NCBI GenBank assembly: GCA_009767595.1
Contig: VSDK01026357.1
Coordinates: forward strand, 6,285-70,284
Direction: 5' to 3'
Origin: Symbiodinium kawagutii
Taxonomy: Eukaryota; Sar; Dinophyceae; Suessiales; Symbiodiniaceae
DNA: 64,000 bases
The position numbers and the translations under genes are program-made. A model generated the notes under the pieces. That model had not been told where the DNA came from. It saw only the letters and a list, made by a program, of their open reading frames with translations, and ran no database searches. Below, piece after piece: positions 45,250 through 53,946 of the stretch (positions within the stretch are counted from its first letter, which is position 1; every line of letters starts with the position of its first letter).

Positions 45250-45344
45250 TATGGGGGTTTCTCAAAATGGGGGTACCCCAAAAATGGTTGGTTTATCACT
45301 ATAAATGACTAATGGGGGTACCCCTATTTTGAGAAACCACCATA
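45250..45344. mobile_element. Introner-like palindromic element, copy 11
   Basis: A near-perfect copy flanked by TA on both sides: TATGGGGGTTTCTCAAAATG ... TTTTGAGAAACCACCATA, inner orientation B. Its right end supplies the donor TATATG|GTGGTT of the 129-nt intron 45212-45340. Confidence 0.9.
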
Positions 45345-45383
45345 TAGAAAGGAGCCATGTGCCATCAATCATCTTGCCACAGT
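45341..45383 (-). CDS. Short exon next to repeat copy 11
   Basis: 43 nt, reading CGKMIDGTWLLSI, ending at the donor inside the element. Phase 2 matches the start of the exon at 45136-45211. The acceptor (GAGCATTGAG) is weak. Confidence 0.45.
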
Positions 45384-45844
45384 CTCAATGCTCAAGACTT
45401 TGTGAGTTCGGTCACCCCCATCTTTTGCAAACAGGATGCGGCTGCAAAACCCTGCCTGGAGACACAACTTTGGCGGGAATGGCTATGGCAGGGACCTGCA
45501 GGCAATTGCACGAGATAGTAAACACATTCTGAAGCTCATTTTGTCACGGCTACTCTTCGAGCCTATGAATCAACCCCTATATTTGGAGGCCAAGAATTTG
45601 CCCTCGAATTCACAAGAAACAAATCAGCTTTTCCTTGGAAGTTCTCATCTGTGCACTTCTTGTTGCAAGAACAAAGCACATCACATAGGACTAAAGCTCG
45701 GCTGCAACGAGCTTTTTAGGAGGCACCGACGGATGCGTCTGAGTCAAACAACATCTGAAGGGAGATGAAGGAACTAAAAATGACTTCACACTCGTGAAGA
45801 TTTGAACCAGCATCACATATCATCGCCGTATATCGAGGTCACCT

Positions 45845-46089
45845 TCATGTCGCTTTGCGTCGCAAATGTCTACAAGCATCAACAAACGAGATTGACGGTG
45901 ACAATGACGACAGTTGACTTGGCACAAGAGTGCGACAGGAGTTGTTAAGCGATGATGTCTCAGAGATTATCATGTGGGGTGTAAGCATTGCTAAAAACCC
46001 TTCAACACGGCCGCAATGTGGGCGTGTCGAAATGAAGTTCAATGAGGCTTTCTTCAACAGCACCGAAATGCACCAATAGCCTTCCAATC
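45845..46089 (-). CDS. Terminal exon, unidentified protein
   Basis: Acceptor GTGTTTGTTTCAAG at 46090; 245 nt (2 + 81 codons) to TGA at 45845. Reads LEGYWCISVLLKKASLNFIS, VEGFLAMLTPHMIISETSS and a basic end CRHLRRKAT. Confidence 0.65.
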
Positions 46090-46534
46090 CTTGAAACAAA
46101 CACACTGGGAACAAATTCCACAGGAAGAGGGTTCACCTTTTCCGCAGAAGAGGTTCACCAAGCCTCCTCTTCAAATAACTCTCCCTGTTGTGCAGCGCGG
46201 AATCGCTGTTGCACCTTGCAGCCACAACCCTGTGATGTCGTGTGTCATCCCGCAGAGATGCAGATTCGTTGTGCTGCGGCTCCGTGTCAAATCCACAGCA
46301 GCTTCTAAGATAGGTTGTAACATATCCATCAATTGGATGATCTACATACCCAGATTAGAAAGATCACATAGATTTAAGAAGATTTGATTGTTCCGATAGA
46401 TCGGACAAATATATGAGGTATGTGCATATATACATATATATATATGTACAGTAGATCGATCGATAGATAGACAGATAGATTGCCCCACAAATAGATGACT
46501 AGAATATCTCTGCATCTATTTTTTGTCAGCAACA

Positions 46535-46719
46535 CTATTTTGCATGCTCAGCAGAAGGGCTGCCAATCATGAACCGCCAACATATCCTCTTGCAATCGGC
46601 CACACCTGTTGCGAGTACTATGGTACCAAGTGTCTTGAGTCTGTGGAAGGGAATCAAGGCAATGTAGTGAATGAATCCAGAGCCCCAGTGGAATTGAGAC
46701 TTTGAGGTTTGGGCGGATA
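46535..46719 (-). CDS. Candidate exon
   Basis: After acceptor GTCTACATACCCAG, the frame reads SKSQFHWGSGFIHYIALIPF and KTLGTIVLATGVADCKRI to a stop at 46535; an earlier donor is possible. Confidence 0.5.
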
Positions 46720-46830
46720 CTGGGTATGTAGACGAATTATGGCGTGTGGATGGCAATGGCTCATCTACAAATGAAATGTAGTCGGGTCTGAAACTTTGAC
46801 TTCTTAGATCTCAGCGCAGCTTGAAATTAC

Positions 46831-46944
46831 CAGCCTCGGCAGTCCAAAACTAGGTTCCGGGCCGCCAAAAATAGCTCGCTCAATTGCTCGCTGTGGTGGA
46901 TCTCCTTCGCTTGAAACGATTTGTTGATTTTTTTGTGGGACCGC
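46831..46944 (-). CDS. Exon, charged helix, unidentified
   Basis: 114 nt as 1+111+2 between acceptor AAGCACACTCACAG and donor GGCTG|GTAATT, reading KSFQAKEIHHSEQLSELFLA. A (GT)n repeat (46970-46983) lies in the upstream intron. Confidence 0.7.
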
Positions 46945-46999
46945 CTGTGAGTGTGCTTGCTCGTGTGTATGTGTGTGTGTGTGTGCCTGGTTGTGACTC

Positions 47000-47300
47000 T
47001 GTGCGTGTGTTGCTGCATTCAGTTGTGGGCCATAATAGCATGTCCAGAACAAGCATCCGACGTGGGCCTTTGGGCGGGAGCCCTCTGAGAATTTGTGAAA
47101 TGAAGGCGGCAACACTGTCTGGTCACGGTTTGCTGTGAAAATGTCCCTCCACTCAGCTATGACTCGTGAACCAACATCATTCATGCTGCCATTGGCACTC
47201 TACGCTGTGCCCCAAAACAGTGACAATGACTTCCCATGCCGCCGAAGAACTTCCATCCTCAGCGCTTTGAGAACGTTGATACGGGCGTGGAAATGCTATC
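47000..47300 (-). CDS. Coding-like block, two frames
   Basis: The right part reads SAEDGSSSAAWEVIVTVLGH. The left part, after acceptor CACAGCGTAG near 47195, reads NDVGSRVIAEWRDIFTANRD and KAHVGCLFWTCYYGPQLNAA. Probably two exons with unclear limits. Confidence 0.45.
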
Positions 47301-48191
47301 ATACAATAGACTGATTGCATAGTGATTATTATATCTATGGGCACAAAGAAAAAGCAAGAAAAATAGATCAAAACGGGGCAAGCAATAGTCACCCTTTAGG
47401 TTTAAATAGATTCAATCGGTTTGCACCGTTTCTGGACTTGAATTGAGGCATGGCAGATCACACGACACAACTGCAATACGAGCATACATGTACACATAAC
47501 ATTTACAATTCTCACACATAACATATACAATATACATGAAAGGCCGCTTTCCAGCCTTCCATTGTGGATGTGAGTATTGCTGGCAGGATTTGCACATATT
47601 CATCCATCTACAATTTCAAGATCCAAATGAAAGTGCACTGAACGTGACTCAAACTTCAGCCAACTTCCAGGGAACTGCATGGAACCCCAAGCAACTGCTA
47701 CAAGCGTGGGCACCAAACTGCCAAGGTTCAGCTTGGATTAGGCCACCAGCTCAGCGCTCACCAGTGCATGCCATGGAACAAGGTTGTCATTCCAATGTTA
47801 TGTGTAAAACCAGTACCTGTCACTACCTCTTTCTAAGTGCCACAATGGGTCTTGAAAAGAGGATGGCTTGGACCTCTTTGACTAGTATGACCTGGACCCT
47901 GGAAACCACTGGAATCCCAACGGGTGTGTAGTAGTATCATCTATCAGCCTGCCGGCCACTATACCCACTATCATCATTGGATTTGGATGAACCCGAAAAA
48001 CGCAGAACGAATCATCTCTAGACATCTCTAAGTAGCTTCTGAACTTTCTCTACGAGGTCTAGGAACTTGTCCCTCCATGTATATGAAGGCTGGAGCCGAG
48101 ATGGACCGCAGCCACTGCTGTGGGGCACACAGCAGTCCAACTCGTCCCTTGAAAATCCATTTCTCTGGAGCATCCCTCAACTCTTGAAACT

Positions 48192-48338
48192 TCATCCTTG
48201 AGCTGGTTTCGAATCCAATAATGTCGGAACTGTGCCTTGAAACTTTTGAATAGGGTTCCTCAGGGATCCTATAAATTTCAAAGGTAGCCATGGGTAGTTT
48301 CCTGAGATCTCAGCCCATCGGTCCCAAGCAGTAGGGTC
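48192..48338 (-). CDS. Exon, Trp-rich, probably terminal
   Basis: Acceptor GCCGTGCTGCCAG at 48339; 49 codons to TGA at 48192, reading DPTAWDRWAEISGNYPWLPL. Phase 0 agrees with the exon ending at 48534. A second coding-like frame (MKFQELRDAPEKWIFKGRVG) continues to 48028, so an additional splice or frameshift is possible. Confidence 0.5.
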   Translation of the reverse strand, partial: DPTAWDRWAEISGNYPWLPLKFIGSLRNPIQKFQGTVPTLLDSKPAQG

Positions 48339-48434
48339 CTGGCAGCACGGCAGAGTACCCCTGGTGTACCATCAGTAAGCATGGTTGGTGAACGTTTCCC
48401 CAATAGCTGGTTGGTTCATATTGACCCATAGCTA

Positions 48435-48537
48435 TATGGTGGTTTCTCAAAATAGGGGGGACCCCAAGTTATGGTTGGTTTAGTAGTTTAAATGACTCAT
48501 GTTGGATGATTTGGGGGAGACTTGAGAAACCGCCATA
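48435..48537. mobile_element. Introner-like palindromic element, copy 12
   Basis: TATGGTGGTTTCTCAAAATA ... ACTTGAGAAACCGCCATA, TA on both sides, inner orientation B. Its right end supplies a GC donor (ACATATG|GCGGTTTC) for the 195-nt intron 48339-48533. Confidence 0.9.
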
Positions 48538-48590
48538 TGTGTAGCATTGCAAGAATTGCATGCTTCAGTGAGAATCAACGTGCAAACCTT
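48534..48590 (-). CDS. Short exon next to repeat copy 12
   Basis: Reads VCTLILTEACNSCNATHM and stops at the GC donor inside the element; phase 0 fits the exon at 48192-48338. The upstream acceptor (GGTTCCAAAG) is weak. Confidence 0.45.
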
Positions 48591-48828
48591 TGGAACCTTT
48601 CTCAACCACCGTCTGCATCTGTGATGCGTGAAATGCAAAGGTGGCCTTGCGAATTGTACCTTCGCCAGAGCACGGCCTTAGCTGGCTTGAGAATCGTACA
48701 TTCAAAAGGAGTCCAGCATGCCTGTGTTCTTGTTCAACCGACCAGTTCCAAATTGAACACCTCAAATCACACCAGCATCGCATGCTTTTTTTGCATTGGG
48801 GGGCCTGAGACTCTAGCTGGCCCGAGAA

Positions 48829-50385
48829 CTAGCATGAGGACTTGCAACTTGTCGTAGTCACTTTTGGACCCGACATTGCTAGGCACCCTTGAAGCTGCTT
48901 GTCATCCATTTTCTCCTTCATCTCCATGTGACGTCCTGTGTCAATGTAGTGGTCCATGTAGTCCTTGATGACTTGGACTAAACGACGTGGACCGTCTTCT
49001 TGTTCCATCATACGGGCCACTTCTTGTGCCTTTTCTCTAATTGAAGGAGTGTCGATGCATCGACGAATAGCATCTGCAAGATCTCGGGGCTGCAATTTTG
49101 ACATTTGCTTCAAGCCGACACCAAAGCCACCTCGGTTGAGAGACCTCATGTGGTCAAGCTGATCCATGAAAATGGGACAAATCACTGTGGGTGTCCCTGA
49201 CCTTGCTGATGCATTGAAGGTGCCAGCTCCTCCGTGGTGCACAACCACTTTGCACTGTGGGAAGAGCCGACCATGTGGCGCGGTCTTCAAAAACAAAACG
49301 TTTTCAGCACAGAAGGCCTTCAACTCCTCACAGTCGGCCTCACCTTCAATGTCCTGCTGAGACATTGCGGACCAGCTTGACACCACAATCCCTCGCTCCC
49401 CTGCAATTCGCAGGGCCCTTAAGCTAAGCAGGCACATGAATTTGGAAGTTCCACAAACAATGGAGCCGAAACCAATGTAGACTGGAGCACTTCCAGCTCC
49501 CAGAAAGTCCTTCAACTGTTGCTCGTGTTCATCGCCGAAGGATCTACCTGTTTGTTCCAGGGAAGGCATCAAGGCACCGATTTGAACGTTCATGCTATTG
49601 CACTCAGCTGGCAATTCCCCACACACTGCTGGACTTGTGGCAACGATGCTCAGAAACGTGCACTTGGCATCGTGGTAATGGCCGTGCTCCGAGGCTGGTA
49701 TTCGAAGTTTGGATGCGGGAACATCCATGATCTTCTCCAAAATAGGCGAGTTTTCTCTGGCCATTGTTTGAAGTGTTGAGTGCACTATGTAGCGCCACGC
49801 TGGTCGGTTCAGGCATGACGGGATGGTAGGAAAACCAAAGACTTTTAAGCTCCTGCTTGGCCTTCCATTTTGAAGGCTTAAGCAAACCACTGGTACTGGG
49901 ACTTTCCTTGTGATCATCAAAACCAGGGATAAAGTCATTGTACTCACTAGGACAAGATGCGGCTTCCAGTTCAGCATCAATGAGTACAAGGATTCCATCA
50001 CTTTTGCCTTCGTTTCAGGTGGATTTATCCGTTTGTCTACTTTCTCGTACGCACTGAACAATTTTCGTATGCTATTCGCAGCAATGGCCTGAGTGACCTC
50101 AGGATCAGTGCAAACCTGCTGTACATTTGGACGGAATTCAGTGAAAGGCACTTGAAATTCTTTCGCAAGAGCATGTCCATCGCTGGGCCCTGCTGCCATG
50201 ACATCATAGCCGCCTTTGCTCAGTGCAGAGGCTGCCACCATGTAAGGCTGGATATCTCCTCGAGAACCTTCGAATGCGAGCAAGATTCGCCTCGCCATGA
50301 CTGCGACTAAGACTATACAAAATGCTTGAGCGAAATGACTGTGGCGCGACCCAAATTCCAGTTCGATCAAATGGAAAATAGACAT
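48829..50385 (-). CDS. UDP-glycosyltransferase, sterol glucosyltransferase/GT28-like, intronless
   Basis: A complete 518-codon frame without introns. Near the N-terminus RRILLAFEGSRGDIQPY (residues about 32-48) is the first strand and loop of GT-B enzymes of the GT1/GT28 type, as in sterol 3-beta-glucosyltransferases and macrolide glycosyltransferases. VYIGFGSI is at about 302-309; the donor-binding HHGGAGTF is at 383-390 with DQ at 408-409. These enzymes move a sugar from a nucleotide sugar to a lipid or small-molecule acceptor. Start: Met1 (50385) or, more likely from family alignment, Met30 (50298, MARRILLAF); the residues between are hydrophobic and could be an N-terminal anchor. The last 50 residues are charged and not family-specific. 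Being intronless among intron-rich neighbours suggests a retrocopy. The exact acceptor cannot be told. Confidence 0.9.
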   Translation of the reverse strand: MSIFHLIELEFGSRHSHFAQAFCIVLVAVMARRILLAFEGSRGDIQPYMVAASALSKGGYDVMAAGPSDGHALAKEFQVPFTEFRPNVQQVCTDPEVTQAIAANSIRKLFSAYEKVDKRINPPETKAKVMESLYSLMLNWKPHLVLVSTMTLSLVLMITRKVPVPVVCLSLQNGRPSRSLKVFGFPTIPSCLNRPAWRYIVHSTLQTMARENSPILEKIMDVPASKLRIPASEHGHYHDAKCTFLSIVATSPAVCGELPAECNSMNVQIGALMPSLEQTGRSFGDEHEQQLKDFLGAGSAPVYIGFGSIVCGTSKFMCLLSLRALRIAGERGIVVSSWSAMSQQDIEGEADCEELKAFCAENVLFLKTAPHGRLFPQCKVVVHHGGAGTFNASARSGTPTVICPIFMDQLDHMRSLNRGGFGVGLKQMSKLQPRDLADAIRRCIDTPSIREKAQEVARMMEQEDGPRRLVQVIKDYMDHYIDTGRHMEMKEKMDDKQLQGCLAMSGPKVTTTSCKSSC

Positions 50386-50789
50386 ATATTTTATATGATA
50401 ATCATGTCTGTGACATTCTTAGATGTGACTCATGGCCACCAATATGATTATCTATTCCGAATCTATTCCTACACTGCTTACCCCACAGCCCACCACCAAT
50501 CAAGGCTCATTAAGGCTCAGTAAACTGTACACGATCATCAACCTTCGGTGGGGGTATTGCACTGATATAATGTGGGCTACAAACCCTGGGCAAGTCCACT
50601 TTCTTGGAACTACTACGATACACAAAATCTTATAAAGCCCTATAGCTTTGCGAAACACAAAAAACACATCAAACATACCTCTAAAACATCCTAAAACACA
50701 GTTACAAATGGGAAACACCTGGTTAAGACTCTCAGGAATAATTACTTAGATCAGCTTTTTCCCCAAAGCTCTGCTCTCCATGAATTCAC
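50386..50789. other. Intergenic stretch between two minus-strand genes
   Basis: AT-rich; no exon, no spliced-leader relic and no promoter motif recognised. Confidence 0.5.
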
Positions 50790-50935
50790 TCAGCTGCTTA
50801 GGTCTCGAGATATCTCAAGCACATCTAGGGGTCCCGGCGCGTCCACCAAAACAACGTCAAAGACATTGGGGGCAAGAGCTCCAACTCTACACCCATCCAA
50901 ACACCTCAGTGCCGCAATGTATTTGGACAGATCCC
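50790..50935 (-). CDS. Terminal exon, NSUN/RsmB-like RNA methyltransferase
   Basis: Acceptor TTGGGACTGCCAG at 50936; 146 nt (2 + 48 codons) to TGA at 50790. It reads SKYIAALRCLDGCRVGALAP and then VFDVVLVDAPGPLDV. FDxVLVDAP is motif IV of RNA m5C methyltransferases (Nol1/Nop2/Sun), but the catalytic Cys that normally follows (DAPCSG) is Gly here and the frame ends 15 codons later. The gene may therefore be truncated or inactive, or an exon may be missed. Confidence 0.6.
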
Positions 50936-51047
50936 CTGGCAGTCCCAACATGTGCGTGTTCTCAGAAGAGGGGACCCCCAAATCATCCAATGTGAAACAT
51001 TTCTAGTCATAAACCAACCATTTTAGCGGTTCCCAATTCTGAGAAGC
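50936..51047 (-). mobile_element. 112-nt intron consisting of introner-like copy 13 (50950-51052)
   Basis: The minus-strand intron starts with GCTTCTCAGAATTGGGAACC, the terminal repeat itself, as a GC donor after ACATCAG, and ends 13 nt beyond the other terminal repeat at CTGCCAG. Inner orientation A. The flanking exons join in phase 1. Confidence 0.85.
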
Positions 51048-51174
51048 CTGATGTGTAAAGCATGACGAGTTGCAAGACCAGGAGTTCTGCCACGCCAGCG
51101 CGCAGAAGGTTTGCTTGGAGCAACGCTGCCTTGGCACTGCACCGCTTGCCGTGCTGACAAGGGTTGACCAACTG
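51048..51174 (-). CDS. Exon, NSUN/RsmB-like methyltransferase, helical part
   Basis: Acceptor CTCGTGGTTTCAG at 51175 and GC donor ATCAG|GCTTCT at 51047; 42 codons + 1. It reads KRCSAKAALLQANLLRAGVA then ELLVLQLVMLYTS, resembling the helix and strand of motif II-III in Rossmann methyltransferases (RAxxLxxNLxRxGV). A second frame is open, but only this one continues in phase into 50790-50935. Confidence 0.65.
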
Positions 51175-51238
51175 CTGAAACCACGAGACATGGTGGCACA
51201 TGTAGCAAAGGTCTACCAAGGCTATGCAGTATTTGCAC

Positions 51239-51357
51239 ATGGTGGTCTCTCAAAATTGGGAGCCCCCGAAAATGGATGTTTATTACTATATAAATGCCTA
51301 ATATTGGATGATTCAGGGGTACCCCATGGTACCCCCCAATATTTTGAGAAACCACCA
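51239..51357. mobile_element. Introner-like palindromic element, copy 14
   Basis: TGGTGGTCTCTCAAAATTGG ... ATTTTGAGAAACCACCA, inner orientation B, with an extra inner GGGGTACCCCATGGTACCCC palindrome. Its right end gives the donor CCATTG|GTGGTT for intron 51175-51355. Confidence 0.85.
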
Positions 51358-51397
51358 ATGGGCGGAGAACAAGCACTACCATGTGTTGATTGTGAGA
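51356..51397 (-). CDS. Short candidate exon
   Basis: 14 codons, HMVVLVLRPL, between a weak acceptor (TTCATAG) and the donor in copy 14; phase 0 fits 51048-51174. A longer alternative frame (VNEPRRERVQFIVSQSTHGS) also ends at this donor. Confidence 0.4.
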
Positions 51398-51472
51398 CTA
51401 TGAACTGGACTCGCTCCCTTCTTGGCTCATTCACCTTGGCGCCGACCAATCACTGCAGGGTGTATCACTGAC

Positions 51473-51645
51473 CGCATGCAGAAGCTGAGCAGAAGATCGT
51501 GTCTTAAAGCATGGCAGCGATTGATGAAGTGATTGATGTCTGGATTGAGTTGTGAATATTTCGAAATCTTTCCATTGCCTGGGTTCCAAGCAACCAGCAC
51601 ATCAGGCTGCAGCTGCGAAACAACTTGTGAAGCCTGTGGCAATTG
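51473..51645 (-). CDS. Exon, probably of the same methyltransferase gene
   Basis: A very good acceptor (CCCTTTCCCTCAG) and donor ATGCG|GTCAGT bound 173 nt reading QLPQASQVVSQLQPDVLVAW, GKISKYSQLNPDINHFIN and RCHALRHDLLLSFCMR. Phase 0 at its start fits the exon ending at 52210. The exon is convincing; its place in the methyltransferase fold is not clear. Confidence 0.65.
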
Positions 51646-52209
51646 CTGAGGGAAAGGGAATTGAAAAACACAAACGAAAAAATTGATCCATGATGATCCA
51701 TTCTTCTCCCTGTCAGCCCTGAACTGAGAACCTATTGATTTATCGTATCTGTACACCTTGAAGAACCGCTAGGTGTCATGACTTGTGCAACTTGAAGATC
51801 AGTAGACTCCGGTCATAAAATGGAAATCTGGGATCTGGAGGGTACAGTTTTCCACAACATGCTAACCTTTTACAGTCTTTTCCGGAGTGCAGCTTCGACT
51901 TTGCAGAAATAGAAAACGCATGAAAAATACAAGGCTAAGCAAACATGCAAAAAAGACCGAGGTCATCAAAGTTCTATGCTCTTTCACCCAACGCGGCCGC
52001 CGGAAAACTTGCACTTGCTACACTACGAAACGCAATGTACTGCGAGACTTCCAAGTTCCCAGAGATCTTCTTAGGCGACTCGAGCAAGCGATCTTAAACA
52101 AAATTGGAAAAAAACATATTTGGGAAAAAATGGAAAAATGTGGAATGGAATGGAATGGCAAAATCATCAAAGAACCCAAAATGATTTGCCGAAATCGACT
52201 TCTGTGTGC

Positions 52210-52306
52210 CTTGCTGCCAGGTGCTGCACAAAGGTCCAGCACTTTCAACTTCTTGTGACCAAAGGTCTGGAGGACAGCCCCTCGCAATGCTTCGACTGGT
52301 AAAGTG
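52210..52306 (-). CDS. Exon with SAM-binding motif I, NSUN/RsmB-like methyltransferase
   Basis: The frame reads EALRGAVLQTFGHKKLKVLD followed by LCAAPGSK. VLDLCAAPGSK is the S-adenosylmethionine-binding motif I of Nol1/Nop2/Sun RNA cytosine-5 methyltransferases (CAAPGxK). It ends in phase 0 at a GC donor (AGCAAG|GCACAC). The acceptor is probably AGCTACCAG at 52307. Further coding-like sequence upstream (VLVSGHSDINDWAISIR near 52350-52400) may belong to it. An FtsJ-type family is less likely because Lys follows the GS. Confidence 0.6.
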
Positions 52307-53422
52307 CTGGTAGCTTCTTGTCCTTAGCCAACACCGACTCCCCACATCCCCCGAATAGAGATGGCCCAATCATTGATGTCAGAATGCCCAGACACCAGGA
52401 CTGCAGAGAATGCGTTGCACAAAGAAGTTGGAAGTGACATTGGAAAAATCGAAGTGTTGCAAGTGAATTTGGTCAAGTTGCTGGGCTTGAAATGACAGCT
52501 TTCTATTCTCTCAAAATGCAAGTCCAGCTGCCATACACCTCACCACTTAGATGCAAAAGGCTTTCTCCGAGCACGGGTCCCTGGCATGCTCCCAGGAGTA
52601 ACCCTTGGCATCTCTTGTCCAGAAGAATTCTAGTCAGCGGTATCAAGAAATACTCTGATTATTTGCACCTGGCAGGAGAGCTTGTCGCTGACATCTACGA
52701 AGAATCCTCAAGGCTTCAAGGTCCCAACACATGTCTTCGAGTCCGTTTAAGCTGATTCCTTTTGCTACTCTTAGATAAACACCCTGTCGAAACGATCCTG
52801 TGGACTTAGGCTGTCAATAAAGGTGATATGGCCAGTGGTTGCCTCCACCGCCAAAAGTAGCACGAAATGGAACGAAGATGGAAGATGGATGAAGATGGTA
52901 TGTTAGTTCCTTTGTTGCAAGAAGTCGCTTTCATTTTTCTGCTGGTTCTTTTCTGCTTATTCAATTCCATTTCTGTCATCTTCCTGAGGCAGACCTTTTT
53001 GGTGATGTCTCATGTAGCCAAGCATCCATCTGCACTGAACGGGCTTGGTGTCACATGAAAGCCTGGTGCCAGCATCGAAAGTGTGTAGGATAGGTTCTAT
53101 ATGCTGTAATCATGACAATCAAAATTCCAAATGAGTGCAACATCCACGGGCAGCTCTCTATGAGAGAATAACATTTGACCAAGCTGGTCGCCCATGCAGT
53201 TCATATCTTCCTACCAGGTTACTTATGAAGGTTTCCATCAAGTGAGCATTGATGGTTTCAAGCTTCTCATCTTTGTGAACACTGAGAGGGGATTCGTCCA
53301 AACGGTTATATACTCCCGACTAAACTTGAGGCCAGGGTGATGAAAATTAGCATGGCCAGGTTGTGAGAGGAAAGTAAAAAAATGAAAGCAGGGATGGTGG
53401 AGAGATTGTCTTGGATACATAC

Positions 53423-53513
53423 CAAGTGCATCCAAACGCGGAAATCGTGCCATCGAATCACCAGACTCCGGGGACTGTGGGGGTTCTGCATAATCAACTC
53501 GAAGGGTTCTCGT
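53423..53513 (-). CDS. Exon, unidentified protein
   Basis: 91 nt (30 codons + 1) from acceptor TTTGGGCACAAG to consensus donor CTTG|GTATGT, reading TLRVDYAEPPQSPESGDSMA. Confidence 0.6.
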
Positions 53514-53549
53514 CTTGTGCCCAAATCATCCCAAATTCATGTGGAAAAT

Positions 53550-53618
53550 CCAGCTGATGTTCTTGTGAGAGATGCCAAGAGCTCCAATCAATTCACAGCC
53601 CAATTTCAAAACAAACCT
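53550..53618 (-). CDS. Exon following repeat copy 15
   Basis: After acceptor GATTAATCAAAG at 53619 the frame reads RFVLKLGCELIGALGISHKN; phase 0 fits the exon at 53780-53936. The donor side is approximate. Confidence 0.55.
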
Positions 53619-53677
53619 CTTTGATTAATCCTACCGGCATCCGCACAAAACAAGGAAGGTTGGACAATGTTGGACAG

Positions 53678-53780
53678 TTAAGTGCCAAAATAGTGATACC
53701 CCCAAAACCAACGGTTTCCAATCGTCAAATGATCATTTTTTGGTGGGGCCCATGGGTTACCCCATGGCTTGGCACGTACC
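53678..53780. mobile_element. Introner-like element, copy 15 (diverged)
   Basis: GCCAAAATAGTGATACCCCC ... ACCCCATGGCTTGGCACGTACC. The right end has drifted from GGTTTCTCAAGCCAT to GTGCCAAGCCAT, which changes the minus-strand donor to GG|GTACGTGCC. It fills most of the 161-nt intron 53619-53779. Confidence 0.7.
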
Positions 53781-53936
53781 CAGTTCCCCGTTGGAACGAC
53801 GTGTCGCAGCGCCCGGCGCCTTCCCGGGCTAAGCGCTGCCGTAAGCTCCGTGGCTCGCTGGCGCGCCGCCGGGACACACGGAGGGCCGAACGAAGAGGAC
53901 GGCAGCAACTCCTGCGGAGAGCAACACGGGGAGGTT
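53780..53936 (-). CDS. GC-rich exon between two introner-like elements
   Basis: Acceptor TTGTGTTGCTTCAG at 53937 and donor AACTGG|GTACGT at 53779; 157 nt (1 + 52 codons), reading QELLPSSSFGPPCVPAARQR and RRRALRHVVPTGNW. The exon is sandwiched between repeat copies 15 and 16, is much richer in GC than both, and continues in phase into 53550-53618. Confidence 0.7.
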
Positions 53937-53946
53937 CTGAAGCAAC

